Below, piece after piece: positions 27,666 to 36,604 of a stretch of 64,000 nucleotides of DNA. The notes beneath the pieces were generated by a model. The model had not been told where the DNA came from. It searched no databases and saw nothing but the letters and a program-made list of their open reading frames with translations. A program made the position numbers and the translations under genes. The stretch is from Thiohalophilus sp. (GTDB lineage Bacteria > Pseudomonadota > Gammaproteobacteria > UBA6429 > Thiohalophilaceae): assembly GCF_034521165.1 (NCBI RefSeq), contig NZ_JAXHMV010000013.1, forward strand, positions 1 through 64,000, in the 5' to 3' direction. Numbering within the stretch: position 1 is the first letter of the stretch; each line of letters begins with the position of its first letter.

Positions 27666-28907
27666 ATGAGTGATTCGGACTATACCTTCGAGCAGGCCCG
27701 CAAGGAAAACGACGAGCGACTGCTCGGGCAGCTGGATACCTTGCGCAATGGGGCGGACATGCAGGTGCTGGAGCCTTTTGCCCGCGCCTACCTTGGCATG
27801 TTTTACGAGATAGAGGATGCCATTGCGCCGGCGGACAAGGTTGCCATGCTTGCCAATCAGCAAGTCAGCGAGGCCGTATTATCCGGCTTTGTTGCCGCGC
27901 TTGAGCGCGATGATATCCTCACGCCCTATGAGATTGGTGCTCAGCTGGCTAAACACGAAAGCTCGCCCGCCGGTTATGTGCTGCTGGCCGGCCTCGACAG
28001 GTTGATGCAAACCGAGCCTGACAAGGTGGAGCAACTTCCGCAAACGGTCCTGCAGTCGGCGATCTGTTTTCATTTTGCCAATCAAACCGATCACCAGGAT
28101 GAATGGTTTGATGCTCTGCTCACCGATGCTTCTATTTCGGCCCCCGCGCTTAACGGTTTCTGGCAGGGGCTGATCAACAATGATGCCCAGATGTTGCCAG
28201 GACTGCGCATCATTATCGCCGATTCAAAATATGCCGACCTGAACCGGGAAGTGCTGTTGCCGGTACTGATTCACTGGAAGAACTGCAAGCTGAAGACCTT
28301 CAGGGAACTGGTGTTCGCGGCCCTGCGGTATGTGGACCACGATGAGTTTTTGCAGGCGGCCCGTGATCTGCTCAATGATGAGAATGGCATCAAGGATGAA
28401 AGCCGGCGTCTCTACTGGCTGGCCATTGCATTTTTACTTTCCCCGGAAGAGTTCGCGCAGCACATGGCCAATTTTATTGGCCGCGAAAAACAGAAGGTTC
28501 TGCCCCTGCTCGACTTTATGATGCAGGTCGGCGCCAAGGATGCGGATACCGGTGTTGAATTCACCCCGATGATGGACGCCCAGTTACTGCGTATCATTGC
28601 GCCCATCTTCCCCCCGCAGGAACACTCCTACGGTCACATGGGCGGTATCGATGTCAACTCACGCAATGTCATGCGACTGTTCCACAAGCTGGCGACCACA
28701 TCACATCCCGAGGCACCGGAGGCGCTCAAGTGGCTTGCCAATGTCCGGGTGATGAAAATTTACAAACCGGTGATCAAGCACGCCGAAAGACTGCAGAAAA
28801 AAATTCAGGCTGAAAACATTACCCCGCCGGATTTTACGACCTATCTGGATGGGCTGGCGAAAAACGACGAACTCGTCCAGCGCCGCAACCGCTTCGACCT
28901 TAAATAG
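27666..28907 (+). CDS. 413-residue helical protein of unknown function
   Basis: Family not recognised. The protein is soluble, acidic and nearly all helical, with recurring helix pairs of 35-45 residues that look HEAT- or TPR-like (for example around 85-110, 130-165, 205-245 and 258-300). There is no signal peptide, membrane segment or catalytic motif that I can see. It stands between a c-di-GMP enzyme and a dispersed repeat. A scaffold or protein-binding role would fit an alpha-solenoid, but that is a guess from pattern only. Confidence 0.7.
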   Translation: MSDSDYTFEQARKENDERLLGQLDTLRNGADMQVLEPFARAYLGMFYEIEDAIAPADKVAMLANQQVSEAVLSGFVAALERDDILTPYEIGAQLAKHESSPAGYVLLAGLDRLMQTEPDKVEQLPQTVLQSAICFHFANQTDHQDEWFDALLTDASISAPALNGFWQGLINNDAQMLPGLRIIIADSKYADLNREVLLPVLIHWKNCKLKTFRELVFAALRYVDHDEFLQAARDLLNDENGIKDESRRLYWLAIAFLLSPEEFAQHMANFIGREKQKVLPLLDFMMQVGAKDADTGVEFTPMMDAQLLRIIAPIFPPQEHSYGHMGGIDVNSRNVMRLFHKLATTSHPEAPEALKWLANVRVMKIYKPVIKHAERLQKKIQAENITPPDFTTYLDGLAKNDELVQRRNRFDLK

Positions 28908-28927
28908 CTCTTCTTGCTTCCACTGGA

Positions 28928-29090
28928 AAATAACGCGGAGGTCGCAAAGGCGCGGAGAACGCAAAGAATAGAATTCATAAAACCGTCAGCCGTTATTATT
29001 ATAAACTGGTAGTAAAGCAACGGCGATAAAAAGTTTGTTAACAATATGTACTTTGCGTCCTTTGCGCCTCCGCGTTCTTTGCGTTATTTA
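28928..29090. repeat. dispersed inverted-repeat element (AACGCAAAG family)
   Basis: The left arm (28930-28966, AACGCGGAGGTCGCAAAG and so on) and right arm (29048-29085, CTTTGCGTCCTTTGCGCCTC and so on) are close to reverse complements around an unrelated AT-rich centre. This is a single copy of the same architecture as the tandem units at 5-765, with a different interior. No gene is seen in the 28908-29188 gap. Confidence 0.85.
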
Positions 29091-29188
29091 CTGTATATTA
29101 AATAAGAGGAAGATTTACCTCTGCCGTCTGTCCCGGTAAGATTGCGCGTTTTGGTGTGTTGCTTCAGGTAAATCAGTTGATGTTTGAA

Positions 29189-30052
29189 ATGAATCGATAT
29201 GTTCTGGGGTTGTGTCTCGGGCTGGCGGCGATATCGGCCGGGGCGCATGATGAGCCACAGATCGAAAAGGAACTGTGGTGGAGCGAGGCCTGGTGGAACG
29301 AGGGCGTGATCGAGGCGCCGCGCAATTACGAGGTTGTGGTCGAAGAGCACAACTACGAAAGCGACGGGGTCACCATCCCCGCCATGCTGGCGCGACCGAA
29401 ACAGGCCGGCAAGTTTCCGGCGGTGTTGTTCCAGCACGGTCGGCGCGGGCTGGATGATCTGATCCGGCGTCACGTCAGGCGCCTGGCGGCCCGGGGTTTT
29501 GTGGTGCTGGCGCCGGATATTTATCAGGCCCATTTCATCGGCACCCACCCGATCGAACACGATTATGCGCTGGAGAAGGACGTCAATCGGGGTGTCGACG
29601 CCCTGCTGTCGCGCCAGGACATCAGCAGTGACCGGATCTGTCTTTATTCCCATACCCGGGGCGGGTATTACACCCTGAAGGTGGCCACCACGTTCGGGCG
29701 TCAGAAGTCGGACGTGGCCTGTTATGTTTCCTATTATCCGCATCTGCAGGATCCCAATGCCCCGGAGCCGCTGCAGGTCTACGGGTTTGCCGGGGAAGTC
29801 GAGCAGTTGGAAATCCCCGTGCTGGTCTTTATCGGCGAGCAGGAGCAGTACCAGCGCCGGCGGGTCATCGAAAGCAGCATTGAATCCCTGCAAAAAGACG
29901 GCAAGCCCGCGCATTTGATCGTCTATCCCGGTGTCGGCCGGGGTTTCGACTTTCGTCCGGAAAGTGTGCGGACCTTTGCCGACGAACTCGCCTCGAAGGA
30001 CGCCATCCAGCGTGCGGCCGATTTCATGCGCCGGCACCTGAGGGCGGACTAG
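29189..30052 (+). CDS. exported dienelactone-hydrolase-like protein with altered catalytic residues
   Basis: From the ATG at 29189 the precursor has 287 residues, with a signal peptide of about 20 residues. The fold matches the dienelactone hydrolase family (AMLARPKQAGKFPAVLFQHG, then VLAPDIYQ). The three catalytic positions differ from the family rule: the nucleophile elbow reads SHTRGG, putting T156 where Cys or Ser is expected; the His motif GxGHGF reads GVGRGF with R251; and the acid region reads GEQEQY. It may therefore be a pseudoenzyme or binding protein. The frame is open to a GTG at 29156, but that extension would precede the signal peptide. The downstream gap contains a dispersed repeat. 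Confidence 0.75.
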   Translation: MNRYVLGLCLGLAAISAGAHDEPQIEKELWWSEAWWNEGVIEAPRNYEVVVEEHNYESDGVTIPAMLARPKQAGKFPAVLFQHGRRGLDDLIRRHVRRLAARGFVVLAPDIYQAHFIGTHPIEHDYALEKDVNRGVDALLSRQDISSDRICLYSHTRGGYYTLKVATTFGRQKSDVACYVSYYPHLQDPNAPEPLQVYGFAGEVEQLEIPVLVFIGEQEQYQRRRVIESSIESLQKDGKPAHLIVYPGVGRGFDFRPESVRTFADELASKDAIQRAADFMRRHLRAD

Positions 30053-30104
30053 CCGCCCCAGGGGCGGTTTGCGGTCGTTCCCCGGTTCCACAGCCGGCAG
30101 AGGG

Positions 30105-30222
30105 ATCACCGACGACACCGAACAGGCACCGAAAACACCAAAAAGAATATGCTGACGGTCAGTAAGACAGGTTCCCGCTTCGCTGCCTTCAGTGACTCTC
30201 GGTGTCTTCGGTGGTCTACTGT
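30105..30222. repeat. dispersed inverted repeat (ACACCGAA / TTCGGTGT type)
   Basis: The left arm (GACGACACCGAACAGGCACC at about 30112-30131 and following) and right arm (ACTCTCGGTGTCTTCGGTGG) form an imperfect inverted repeat around a GC-rich centre. The 30053-30316 gap otherwise holds a short GC hairpin (CCGCC ... GGCGG) after the hydrolase gene and a TAGAAT hexamer at 30303 before the DAHP synthase start. Confidence 0.75.
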
Positions 30223-30316
30223 TCTGTCCCTCGGGCAGCATCCTGGTGGGAGGAGGCGACGGATCAGGCCGATGAGGTGAACATTTTTTGCTCCGGTTGC
30301 GTTAGAATTGGCAGCT

Positions 30317-31387
30317 ATGAATATGAAATACAAAACTGACGATCTGCGGATTACCGCGCTCAAGGAGGTCATTCCGCCGGTGCAGCTGCATGGCGACTGT
30401 CCGATGACCGATACCGCCTCGAAGCTCATCTTCGAGACCCGCACCGCGATCCATAATATTCTGCGCGGTCGCGACGATCGTATTCTGGTGATCATCGGAC
30501 CCTGCTCGGTGCATGATCCGGAGGCTGCGGTCGAATATGCCGGGCGCCTGAAGGCGATGCGCGAGGAGCTGGGCGAGGATTTGCTGATTGTCATGCGGGT
30601 CTATTTCGAGAAGCCGCGCACCACCGTCGGCTGGAAAGGGCTGATCAACGACCCGGATCTGGATGAGAGTTTCAACATTAATAAGGGACTGCACCTGGCA
30701 CGCACGCTGTTGCTGGATGTGAACAACCTGGGCGTGCCGGCCGGTACCGAATTCCTGGATTTGATTACCCCGCAGTATATCGCCGACCTGGTCAGCTGGG
30801 GCGCGATCGGGGCGCGCACGACCGAAAGCCAGGTACACCGTGAACTGGCCTCCGGACTTTCCTCGCCGGTCGGCTTCAAAAACGGCACGGATGGGACGCT
30901 CAAGATCGCCATCGATGCGATTCGCGCCGCCAGCCAGCCACACAATTTCCTGTCACTGACCAAGGCGGGCCATTCGGCCATTTTCGCCACCACCGGCAAT
31001 GAAGACTGTCATATCATTCTGCGCGGCGGCAAACAGCCCAATTACGATACCGCCAGCATCGACGCCGCCTGCCAGGAACTGCGTGAAGCCGGGCTGGAAG
31101 AGAAGGTCATGATCGACTTCAGCCACGCCAACAGCCAGAAGCAGCATATGCGGCAACTGGATGTGGGTCGCGATGTCGCCGGGCAAATTGCCGCCGGCGA
31201 TCAGCGTATTATGGGCGCGATGATCGAAAGCCATCTGATTGGCGGGCGCCAGGATGTCGAGGATGACAAATCACTGGTTTATGGGCAGAGCATCACCGAC
31301 GCCTGTATCGGCTGGGAGGAGAGCGAGGAACTGCTCAGAGAACTGGCCAGCGCGGTGCGCCAGCGGCGCAAGCATAAAGCAGCCTGA
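30317..31387 (+). CDS. 3-deoxy-7-phosphoheptulonate synthase, AroG/AroF type
   Basis: The enzyme joins phosphoenolpyruvate and erythrose 4-phosphate, the first step of aromatic amino-acid synthesis. The 356-residue protein aligns with the E. coli AroF/G/H group from end to end: IGPCSVHDP, MRVYFEKPRTTVGWKGLI, GARTTESQVHRELASGL, PVGFKNGTDGT, FATTGNEDCHIILRGG and MIDFSHANS. Which amino acid feeds back on it cannot be decided from sequence, so no symbol is given. Start candidates are TTG 30308 and ATGs at 30317 and 30323; MNMKYKTDDLRI at 30317 matches the family N-terminus. A TAGAAT hexamer at 30303-30308 would give an almost leaderless message. Confidence 0.95.
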   Translation: MNMKYKTDDLRITALKEVIPPVQLHGDCPMTDTASKLIFETRTAIHNILRGRDDRILVIIGPCSVHDPEAAVEYAGRLKAMREELGEDLLIVMRVYFEKPRTTVGWKGLINDPDLDESFNINKGLHLARTLLLDVNNLGVPAGTEFLDLITPQYIADLVSWGAIGARTTESQVHRELASGLSSPVGFKNGTDGTLKIAIDAIRAASQPHNFLSLTKAGHSAIFATTGNEDCHIILRGGKQPNYDTASIDAACQELREAGLEEKVMIDFSHANSQKQHMRQLDVGRDVAGQIAAGDQRIMGAMIESHLIGGRQDVEDDKSLVYGQSITDACIGWEESEELLRELASAVRQRRKHKAA

Positions 31388-31394
31388 AAACCCG

Positions 31395-31422
31395 GTACTC
31401 AGTACTCAGTACTGAGTACTCT
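31395..31422. repeat. TACTCAG/TACTGAG short repeat at a convergent junction
   Basis: GGTACTCAGTACTCAGTACTGAGTACTC-type words form a short palindromic array between the DAHP synthase gene and the 3' end of the following minus-strand gene. It supplies that gene's last codons and stop. It is related to the arrays at 11.45, 44.6 and 47.8 kb. Confidence 0.75.
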
Positions 31423-33267
31423 GTTTTCCAGCCATTTGAGTAATTTATTGAACGGCAGGGCGTCGGCATAGTAACTGCCCTGCGCCTGATCGCAGCCGAG
31501 TTCGCGCAGCATAGCGGCAATTTCCCGGCTTTCGACCCCTTCACCGACTACCGTCAGCCCCAGGTCGTGAGACAGATCGATGATGGCGCGCACCATCGAT
31601 GAATCATTCGGTTGTCTGTCCATGGACTTGATAAAACTCTTGTCAATTTTGACTTCGCTGATCGGCAGTCGCTTGAGATAAGCCATCGATGAATAACCGG
31701 TTCCAAAATCATCGATCGAGAAACGAATACCGAGATCATGCAGCTGCTGCAGTGTATGCAGGGCGCGTTTATGGTTGACCATCATGGCCGTTTCGGTGAT
31801 CTCGAGCATGATCCGGGAGGGATCAACCCGATACAGTTCGAGCAGCCGGCGTAAATGGTCGACGATATCGAGGTCCTGCAGGTTCCAGACCGACAGGTTG
31901 ATTGCCATTTTCAGATCGATCCCCTGTTCCTGTAGCAGACAACTTGTTTTAAGTGCCTCTTCCATTACCCACCAGGTAAGTGGGTTGATCAGGCCGGTAT
32001 TTTCGGCAATATGAATAAACCGGCTGGTGGCGATATAGCCATGATCGGGATGTTCCCAGCGGGCCAGCGCTTCCAGGCTGACAGGCTGTTCATGTTTGAG
32101 ATCCACCTTGGGCTGAAAATAAAGTTGAATATTCCGGTTTTCCAGATCGGTGCGCAGGTCGTTAACCAGTTTGAGCTGTTCCAGTGTACTGGTATTGTGC
32201 GTTTCATCATAAAACGCAATGCCGGTACCGATACGCTTGGCCGCGTACATGGCCATTTCTCCGTGGCGAATCAGGTTGATCGCGTTCAGGGCATGTTCGG
32301 GGTAAAACGCTACGCCAATACTGGCACCCACGTAAAACTCGTGTCCCTCGAGTAAAAAGCCTTCGCTCAGGCTTTCCTGAATACGCGTGGTTGTGGCCAG
32401 TACGGCCTGTTGGGATACGCCGTCCAGCAGCAGGGCGAACTCATCACTGACGATGCGCGCCAGGATATCATCAGATCGGATGGCGTCGCGCAGCCGATCG
32501 GCGAACTGGCAAAGCAACGTATCACCGGCATAATGGCCAAGCGTGTCATTGATTTCCTTGAGGCGGTTTATGTCAATAATGACCAGCGCGATACATTCGC
32601 CTTCCGGCAGATTTCTTTTCAGGCGTTGCTCGGTCTGCTCTACCAGAAAAGTCCGGTTTGGCAAACCGGTCAGGCCGTCGTGCAGGGTCTGGTGTTTCAG
32701 CTCCTGACGCTGGCGCTCAAGTCGCTGGTAAAGCGAGGTCAGGATCGTCGCACCCCATAAGGCGAGCAACAGCAAAATAAGACTGGCAATGGCCAGTGGC
32801 AGACCCGAGCTTTTCAGGAAATCGGTGAAACCGCTTTTTTCGGTTCGGCGTAACAGGTAAAGGGAGAGCGCACTATCCGGTACAGTCTGCCCGGACCAGA
32901 GCAGGTAGTGTTTACCGGCATCGATATGGCCTTCACTGACGCTACTGCCAAGAATATGCCGAAGCGTTTGAGTATCGATACTTTGTTCGGCAGATATGAA
33001 CAGGACATTTTGCCGTGCGTCGGTCACCAGCAGATTATAGTCAGACATTTGCTGATGCGGACGGGCTCGCTCAAGTAAGGAACGAACCTCGGCAGGTTCC
33101 CGGCCGCTGAGCATAGCCGCCAGTTGTCGGGCATTGGCGGAAGTGGAGTGTTCGAATTCGTCCAGCTGGGCAGCGCGGGTAGCCTGATAGGTGATATAGC
33201 CGAACAGGGTGATACCGAACAGCGAAGCGCTGATGAATCCGAGGAAAAGTTTGCGGCCGAGACTCAT
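31399..33267 (-). CDS. GGDEF-EAL phosphodiesterase with degenerate cyclase domain
   Basis: The 622-residue protein has a membrane segment at about 7-28, a periplasmic sensor region (30-150), a second segment (155-178) and then GGDEF and EAL domains. The GGDEF site reads IVSDEF (272-277), missing the two glycines, so the cyclase is almost certainly inactive and may bind GTP as regulator. The EAL domain is intact: E399 in SLEALARW, and IDDFGTGYSS further on. The predicted output is c-di-GMP breakdown. The last codons and stop lie in a TACTGAG-type repeat shared with other intergenic sites, so the original C-terminus may have been replaced. Confidence 0.9.
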   Translation of the reverse strand: MSLGRKLFLGFISASLFGITLFGYITYQATRAAQLDEFEHSTSANARQLAAMLSGREPAEVRSLLERARPHQQMSDYNLLVTDARQNVLFISAEQSIDTQTLRHILGSSVSEGHIDAGKHYLLWSGQTVPDSALSLYLLRRTEKSGFTDFLKSSGLPLAIASLILLLLALWGATILTSLYQRLERQRQELKHQTLHDGLTGLPNRTFLVEQTEQRLKRNLPEGECIALVIIDINRLKEINDTLGHYAGDTLLCQFADRLRDAIRSDDILARIVSDEFALLLDGVSQQAVLATTTRIQESLSEGFLLEGHEFYVGASIGVAFYPEHALNAINLIRHGEMAMYAAKRIGTGIAFYDETHNTSTLEQLKLVNDLRTDLENRNIQLYFQPKVDLKHEQPVSLEALARWEHPDHGYIATSRFIHIAENTGLINPLTWWVMEEALKTSCLLQEQGIDLKMAINLSVWNLQDLDIVDHLRRLLELYRVDPSRIMLEITETAMMVNHKRALHTLQQLHDLGIRFSIDDFGTGYSSMAYLKRLPISEVKIDKSFIKSMDRQPNDSSMVRAIIDLSHDLGLTVVGEGVESREIAAMLRELGCDQAQGSYYADALPFNKLLKWLENRVLSTEY

Positions 33268-33600
33268 AATGAGTTATCCGGGTCCTTCCTTGTGCTGGTA
33301 TTGGCCAGGATGCAGAGTGAACAGGCGGCGAAAGCGTCGCGGCAAGATCGGGCAGCCCGAACTGGCCGGGCAACGAATCAATAATAACATTATTAAAAGC
33401 CTGTGCGATGCTGTTAAGGGTGAACCTTCTCTCATTTACTGTCATCCCTGTCGCCCGCTTCCTCCCGGATTGAGCGGGGCTTATTTTATCGCTCATACCT
33501 AACCGCTGTGCTCGGTCATTCGGCTTGTCCGGCAAAAAGGGAGTGAACGGGGGACGTTTGTCACATTGCAGGGTATCTTGCAGGGGAAGCGGGTCATCGT

Positions 33601-33616
33601 TGGCACGGGCAGTGCA
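33601..33616 (+). promoter_or_regulatory. sigma-54 (RpoN) type promoter
   Basis: TGGCACGGGCAGTGCA fits the -24/-12 consensus TGGCACG-N4-TTGCW with one mismatch and exactly 10 bases between the GG and GC dinucleotides. It points toward the orphan response-regulator gene at 33748, with a start expected near 33627. Downstream, CAGCAA-ATGA-TTGCTG (33681-33696) is an inverted repeat between two copies of GGATATAA (33673 and 33697). The whole 33268-33747 gap otherwise holds no gene. Confidence 0.55.
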
Positions 33617-33747
33617 AATCTGCTATATACATATAAAATAATTGATTGAATCTATCAGGCAAGCGATTGTCTGGATATAACAGCAAATGATTGCTGGGAT
33701 ATAAGAAAAACAGTTCGGGTTAATTAGCGTTTGGGGGTTGGGTAACC

Positions 33748-34458
33748 GTGCGTATCGCGCTGGTGGAAGATGATTCGGCTATGGCAGAGCTGCTTTCCCT
33801 GTGGCTGGAAGAGGCCGGGCATGAGTGCGTCAGCTATCAGGAAGGGCAGGATTTTCTCCGTCAGGCCACAAATGAGAGCTTCGATGTGGTGCTGCTGGAC
33901 TGGTTCTTGCCAAAACTGTCCGGTGAAGAGGTGCTTGCGCGCCTGAAACGGCAGTCCGAATGGGATACGCCGATCGTTTTCGTAACCGCCCGGGATTCCG
34001 AAGAGGATATGGTCAGAATGCTTAACCAGGGCGCCGATGACTACCTGGTCAAGCCGATTCACCAGCCGGTGTTACTGGCCCGCATCAATGCCGTCACGCG
34101 CCGCTCGCACCGGGCGAACCCGCAGGATGTGCTGACCCTCAATGAATTTAAAATCGACCAGGAGTCGCGCCTGATTACCCGCCACGGCGAGCCGGTGAAA
34201 CTGACGGAAAAGGAGTTCAATCTGGTGACCCTGATTTTCCATAATGTCGGGCGCCTGCTGTCGCGCGATCACATCCTCTCCTCCGTCTGGGGATATGACG
34301 CCAGTCTCAATACCCGCACCGTGGATACCCACATGAGCCGGATTCGCAAAAAACTCGAGCTGTTCCCCGAGCAGGGCTGGCGGCTGAGTTCTATCTACCA
34401 CCAGGGCTACCGGCTGGAGCAGATCCCGCCCGAAGAACAGGGCTCCGCCGCCGGCTGA
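33748..34458 (+). CDS. orphan OmpR-family response regulator
   Basis: The 236-residue protein has a receiver domain with acidic E7/D8/D9, phosphoacceptor D51 (LLDWFLP), T80 and K102, and an OmpR-type winged helix (about 127-228, with KLTEKEFNLVTLI and RTVDTHMSRIRKKLE). The start is GTG. No histidine kinase gene is adjacent: upstream is a divergent c-di-GMP gene, downstream is typA. A sigma-54-like promoter about 130 bases upstream suggests nitrogen- or motility-linked control, which is unusual for this class. Confidence 0.9.
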   Translation: MRIALVEDDSAMAELLSLWLEEAGHECVSYQEGQDFLRQATNESFDVVLLDWFLPKLSGEEVLARLKRQSEWDTPIVFVTARDSEEDMVRMLNQGADDYLVKPIHQPVLLARINAVTRRSHRANPQDVLTLNEFKIDQESRLITRHGEPVKLTEKEFNLVTLIFHNVGRLLSRDHILSSVWGYDASLNTRTVDTHMSRIRKKLELFPEQGWRLSSIYHQGYRLEQIPPEEQGSAAG

Positions 34459-34504
34459 GGGGGACCGCTCGCCCGGCGCCGGTGGTGCCATCCGTGCGCT
34501 ATTT

Positions 34505-34535
34505 TTTCGTGTTTTCAATGACTTCGGTGGTTTTC
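34505..34535. repeat. partial copy of the ACTTCGGTGG-type dispersed repeat
   Basis: CGTGTTTTCAATGACTTCGGTGG matches one arm of the repeat at 30.1 kb. It lies between the response regulator and typA. A T-run after GC-rich sequence at about 34540-34564 may end the regulator's transcript, but the stem is poor. Confidence 0.45.
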
Positions 34536-34600
34536 CTGCGCGCCGCGCCGGGGCGGTTTTTTTTAGCCGTGGTGAAATCCCGTCGGGAGAGCGAAATATC

Positions 34601-34631
34601 TTGCCTGTTTTTCGTCCAGTTCCCGTATAAT
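34601..34631 (+). promoter_or_regulatory. promoter of typA
   Basis: TTGCCT at 34601-34606 and a consensus TATAAT at 34626-34631 are 19 bases apart, longer than ideal. The start would be about 28 bases before the typA GTG codon. Confidence 0.45.
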
Positions 34632-34665
34632 GCGCCCCTTTTGCCGACCCCGTTGGAGAACTTTT

Positions 34666-36480
34666 GTGATCGAGAATCTGCGCAACATCGCCATTATTGC
34701 CCACGTTGACCATGGTAAGACCACCCTGGTGGACAAGCTGCTGGCCCAGTCCGGAACGCTGGAGAGCCGGGGGGAGGTGCAGGAGCGGATCATGGACTCC
34801 AACGATCTGGAAAAAGAGCGCGGCATCACCATCCTGGCCAAGAACACCGCGATCAAGTGGGGGGATTATCGGATCAATATCGTCGACACCCCCGGCCATG
34901 CCGATTTCGGCGGCGAGGTGGAACGGGTACTGTCGATGGTCGACTCGGTGCTGCTGCTGGTGGACGCGGTGGACGGGCCCATGCCCCAGACCCGCTTCGT
35001 CACCGAGAAGGCCCTGGCCCGCGGTCTCAAGCCGATCGTGGTCATTAACAAGATTGACCGCCCCGGCGCGCGTCCCGACTGGGTGCTGGATCAGACTTTC
35101 GATCTGTTTGACCGCCTGGGCGCCTCGGATGAGCAGCTCGATTTCCCGGTGGTCTACGCCTCGGCCCTGAACGGCTACGCCGGCCTGGAGTCCGATGTGC
35201 GCGACGGTGATATGACCCCGTTGTTCCAGGCAATCGTCGATCGGGTCAATTATCCCGACGTGGACCCCGATGCTCCGCTGCAGATGCAGATCAGCCAGCT
35301 CGACTACAACAGTTATGTCGGGGTCATCGGCATCGGCCGCATCACCCGCGGCAAGCTGCGCACCAACACCAATGTGGTGATTGTGGATCGTCACGGCAAA
35401 CGGCGTAATGGCCGGGTCCAGCAGGTGCTGGGCTTTCTGGGTCTGGAGCGCCTGGAAGTGCCGGAGGCGGAGGCCGGTGACATTGTCGCCATCACCGGGA
35501 TCGACGGCATGAATATCTCCGACACCTTGTGCGACCCGGCCAAGGTCGAGGCCCTGCCGGCCCTGCTGGTGGACGAGCCGACCGTGAGCGTCATGTTCGT
35601 GGTCAACAACTCGCCCTTCGCGGGGCAGGACGGCAAGTTCGTCACCTCGCGTCAGATCCAGGAGCGCCTGGAGCGGGAGTTGATTCACAATGTCGCCCTG
35701 CGCGTCGAGCCGACCGGGGATCCGGACAAGTTCCGGGTCTCCGGGCGCGGCGAACTGCATCTGTCGATCCTGATCGAGAACATGCGCCGCGAAGGCTACG
35801 AGCTGGGCGTTTCCCGCCCCGAGGTCATATACCGCGAGGTGGACGGCCAGCGGCACGAACCTTACGAGCAGCTGACCGTGGATGTGGAAGAACAGCATCA
35901 GGGCGGGGTAATGGAAAAACTCGGCCAGCGTGGCGCCGAGCTGACCAACATGGCGCCCGACGGCAAGGGTCGGGTGCGGCTCGACTTTATTATTCCCTCG
36001 CGCGGGCTGATCGGTTTTCGTACCGAGTTTCTCACCGCCACCCAAGGTACCGGCCTGCTTTACAGTGTGTTCGATCACTATGGGCCGTTACGCACAGGCG
36101 ATTTCGGCCAGCGCAACAACGGCGTGCTGATCGCCAATGCCAACGGCAAGGCGCTCGCCTATGCCCTGTATAACCTGCAGGAGCGTGGACGGATGTTCAT
36201 CGGCCACGGTACCGATGTGTATGAAGGCATGATCATCGGCATCCACTCGCGTGACAACGATCTGGTGGTCAACCCGCTCAAGGCCAAGCAGCTCACCAAC
36301 GTGCGTGCCGCCGGGACGGACGAGAATATTGTGCTGACCCCGCCGATCAAGCTCACCCTGGAACAGGCGCTGGAGTTCATCGATGACGATGAGCTGGTGG
36401 AAGTCACCCCGAACCATATTCGCCTGCGCAAGAAATTCCTCAAGGAGCACGAACGCAAAAAGGCGGCGCGCGCCAGCTAA
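34666..36480 (+). CDS. typA: ribosome-associated GTPase TypA/BipA
   Basis: TypA is an EF-G-like GTPase that binds ribosomes and helps large-subunit assembly, especially in cold or stress. The 604-residue protein has G1 AHVDHGKTT (12-20), G3 DTPGH (74-78) and G4 NKID (128-131), then beta-barrel, EF-G domain III/V-like and the TypA-specific C-terminal domains. The start is GTG at 34666 with GGAG eight bases before; the frame extends to an ATG at 34630, but that overlaps the -10 hexamer. A 668-residue frame on the other strand is a shadow. Confidence 0.97.
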   Translation: MIENLRNIAIIAHVDHGKTTLVDKLLAQSGTLESRGEVQERIMDSNDLEKERGITILAKNTAIKWGDYRINIVDTPGHADFGGEVERVLSMVDSVLLLVDAVDGPMPQTRFVTEKALARGLKPIVVINKIDRPGARPDWVLDQTFDLFDRLGASDEQLDFPVVYASALNGYAGLESDVRDGDMTPLFQAIVDRVNYPDVDPDAPLQMQISQLDYNSYVGVIGIGRITRGKLRTNTNVVIVDRHGKRRNGRVQQVLGFLGLERLEVPEAEAGDIVAITGIDGMNISDTLCDPAKVEALPALLVDEPTVSVMFVVNNSPFAGQDGKFVTSRQIQERLERELIHNVALRVEPTGDPDKFRVSGRGELHLSILIENMRREGYELGVSRPEVIYREVDGQRHEPYEQLTVDVEEQHQGGVMEKLGQRGAELTNMAPDGKGRVRLDFIIPSRGLIGFRTEFLTATQGTGLLYSVFDHYGPLRTGDFGQRNNGVLIANANGKALAYALYNLQERGRMFIGHGTDVYEGMIIGIHSRDNDLVVNPLKAKQLTNVRAAGTDENIVLTPPIKLTLEQALEFIDDDELVEVTPNHIRLRKKFLKEHERKKAARAS

Positions 36481-36538
36481 ATTAAGTGATCCGGATGTAT
36501 CTGCACATGCGGTGTAATCCAGGCGTCATGCTGGTCCG

Positions 36539-36572
36539 CTGTCATCCGGCTGTCATCCGGGCAATCTAGAAT
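36539..36572 (+). promoter_or_regulatory. candidate PhoB box with -10 hexamer
   Basis: CTGTCATCCGGCTGTCAT (36539-36556) is two CTGTCAT heptamers separated by four bases, the geometry and sequence of the PhoB box. A TAGAAT hexamer at 36567-36572 follows after exactly 10 bases, the usual distance from a Pho box to the -10. No -35 is needed in such promoters. It is directed at the EAL-CBS-GGDEF gene at 36605. Confidence 0.6.
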
Positions 36573-36604
36573 TAGCGTGAGATTTTGCACGCCCCGTCCC
36601 GGGC

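Noticed and set aside
34540..34564. Terminator after the orphan response regulator
   Set aside because: There is an eight-T run, but the GC-rich stem before it pairs poorly.
34072..36078. 668-aa minus-strand frame over typA
   Set aside because: Antisense shadow of the typA codons; typA has all GTPase motifs.
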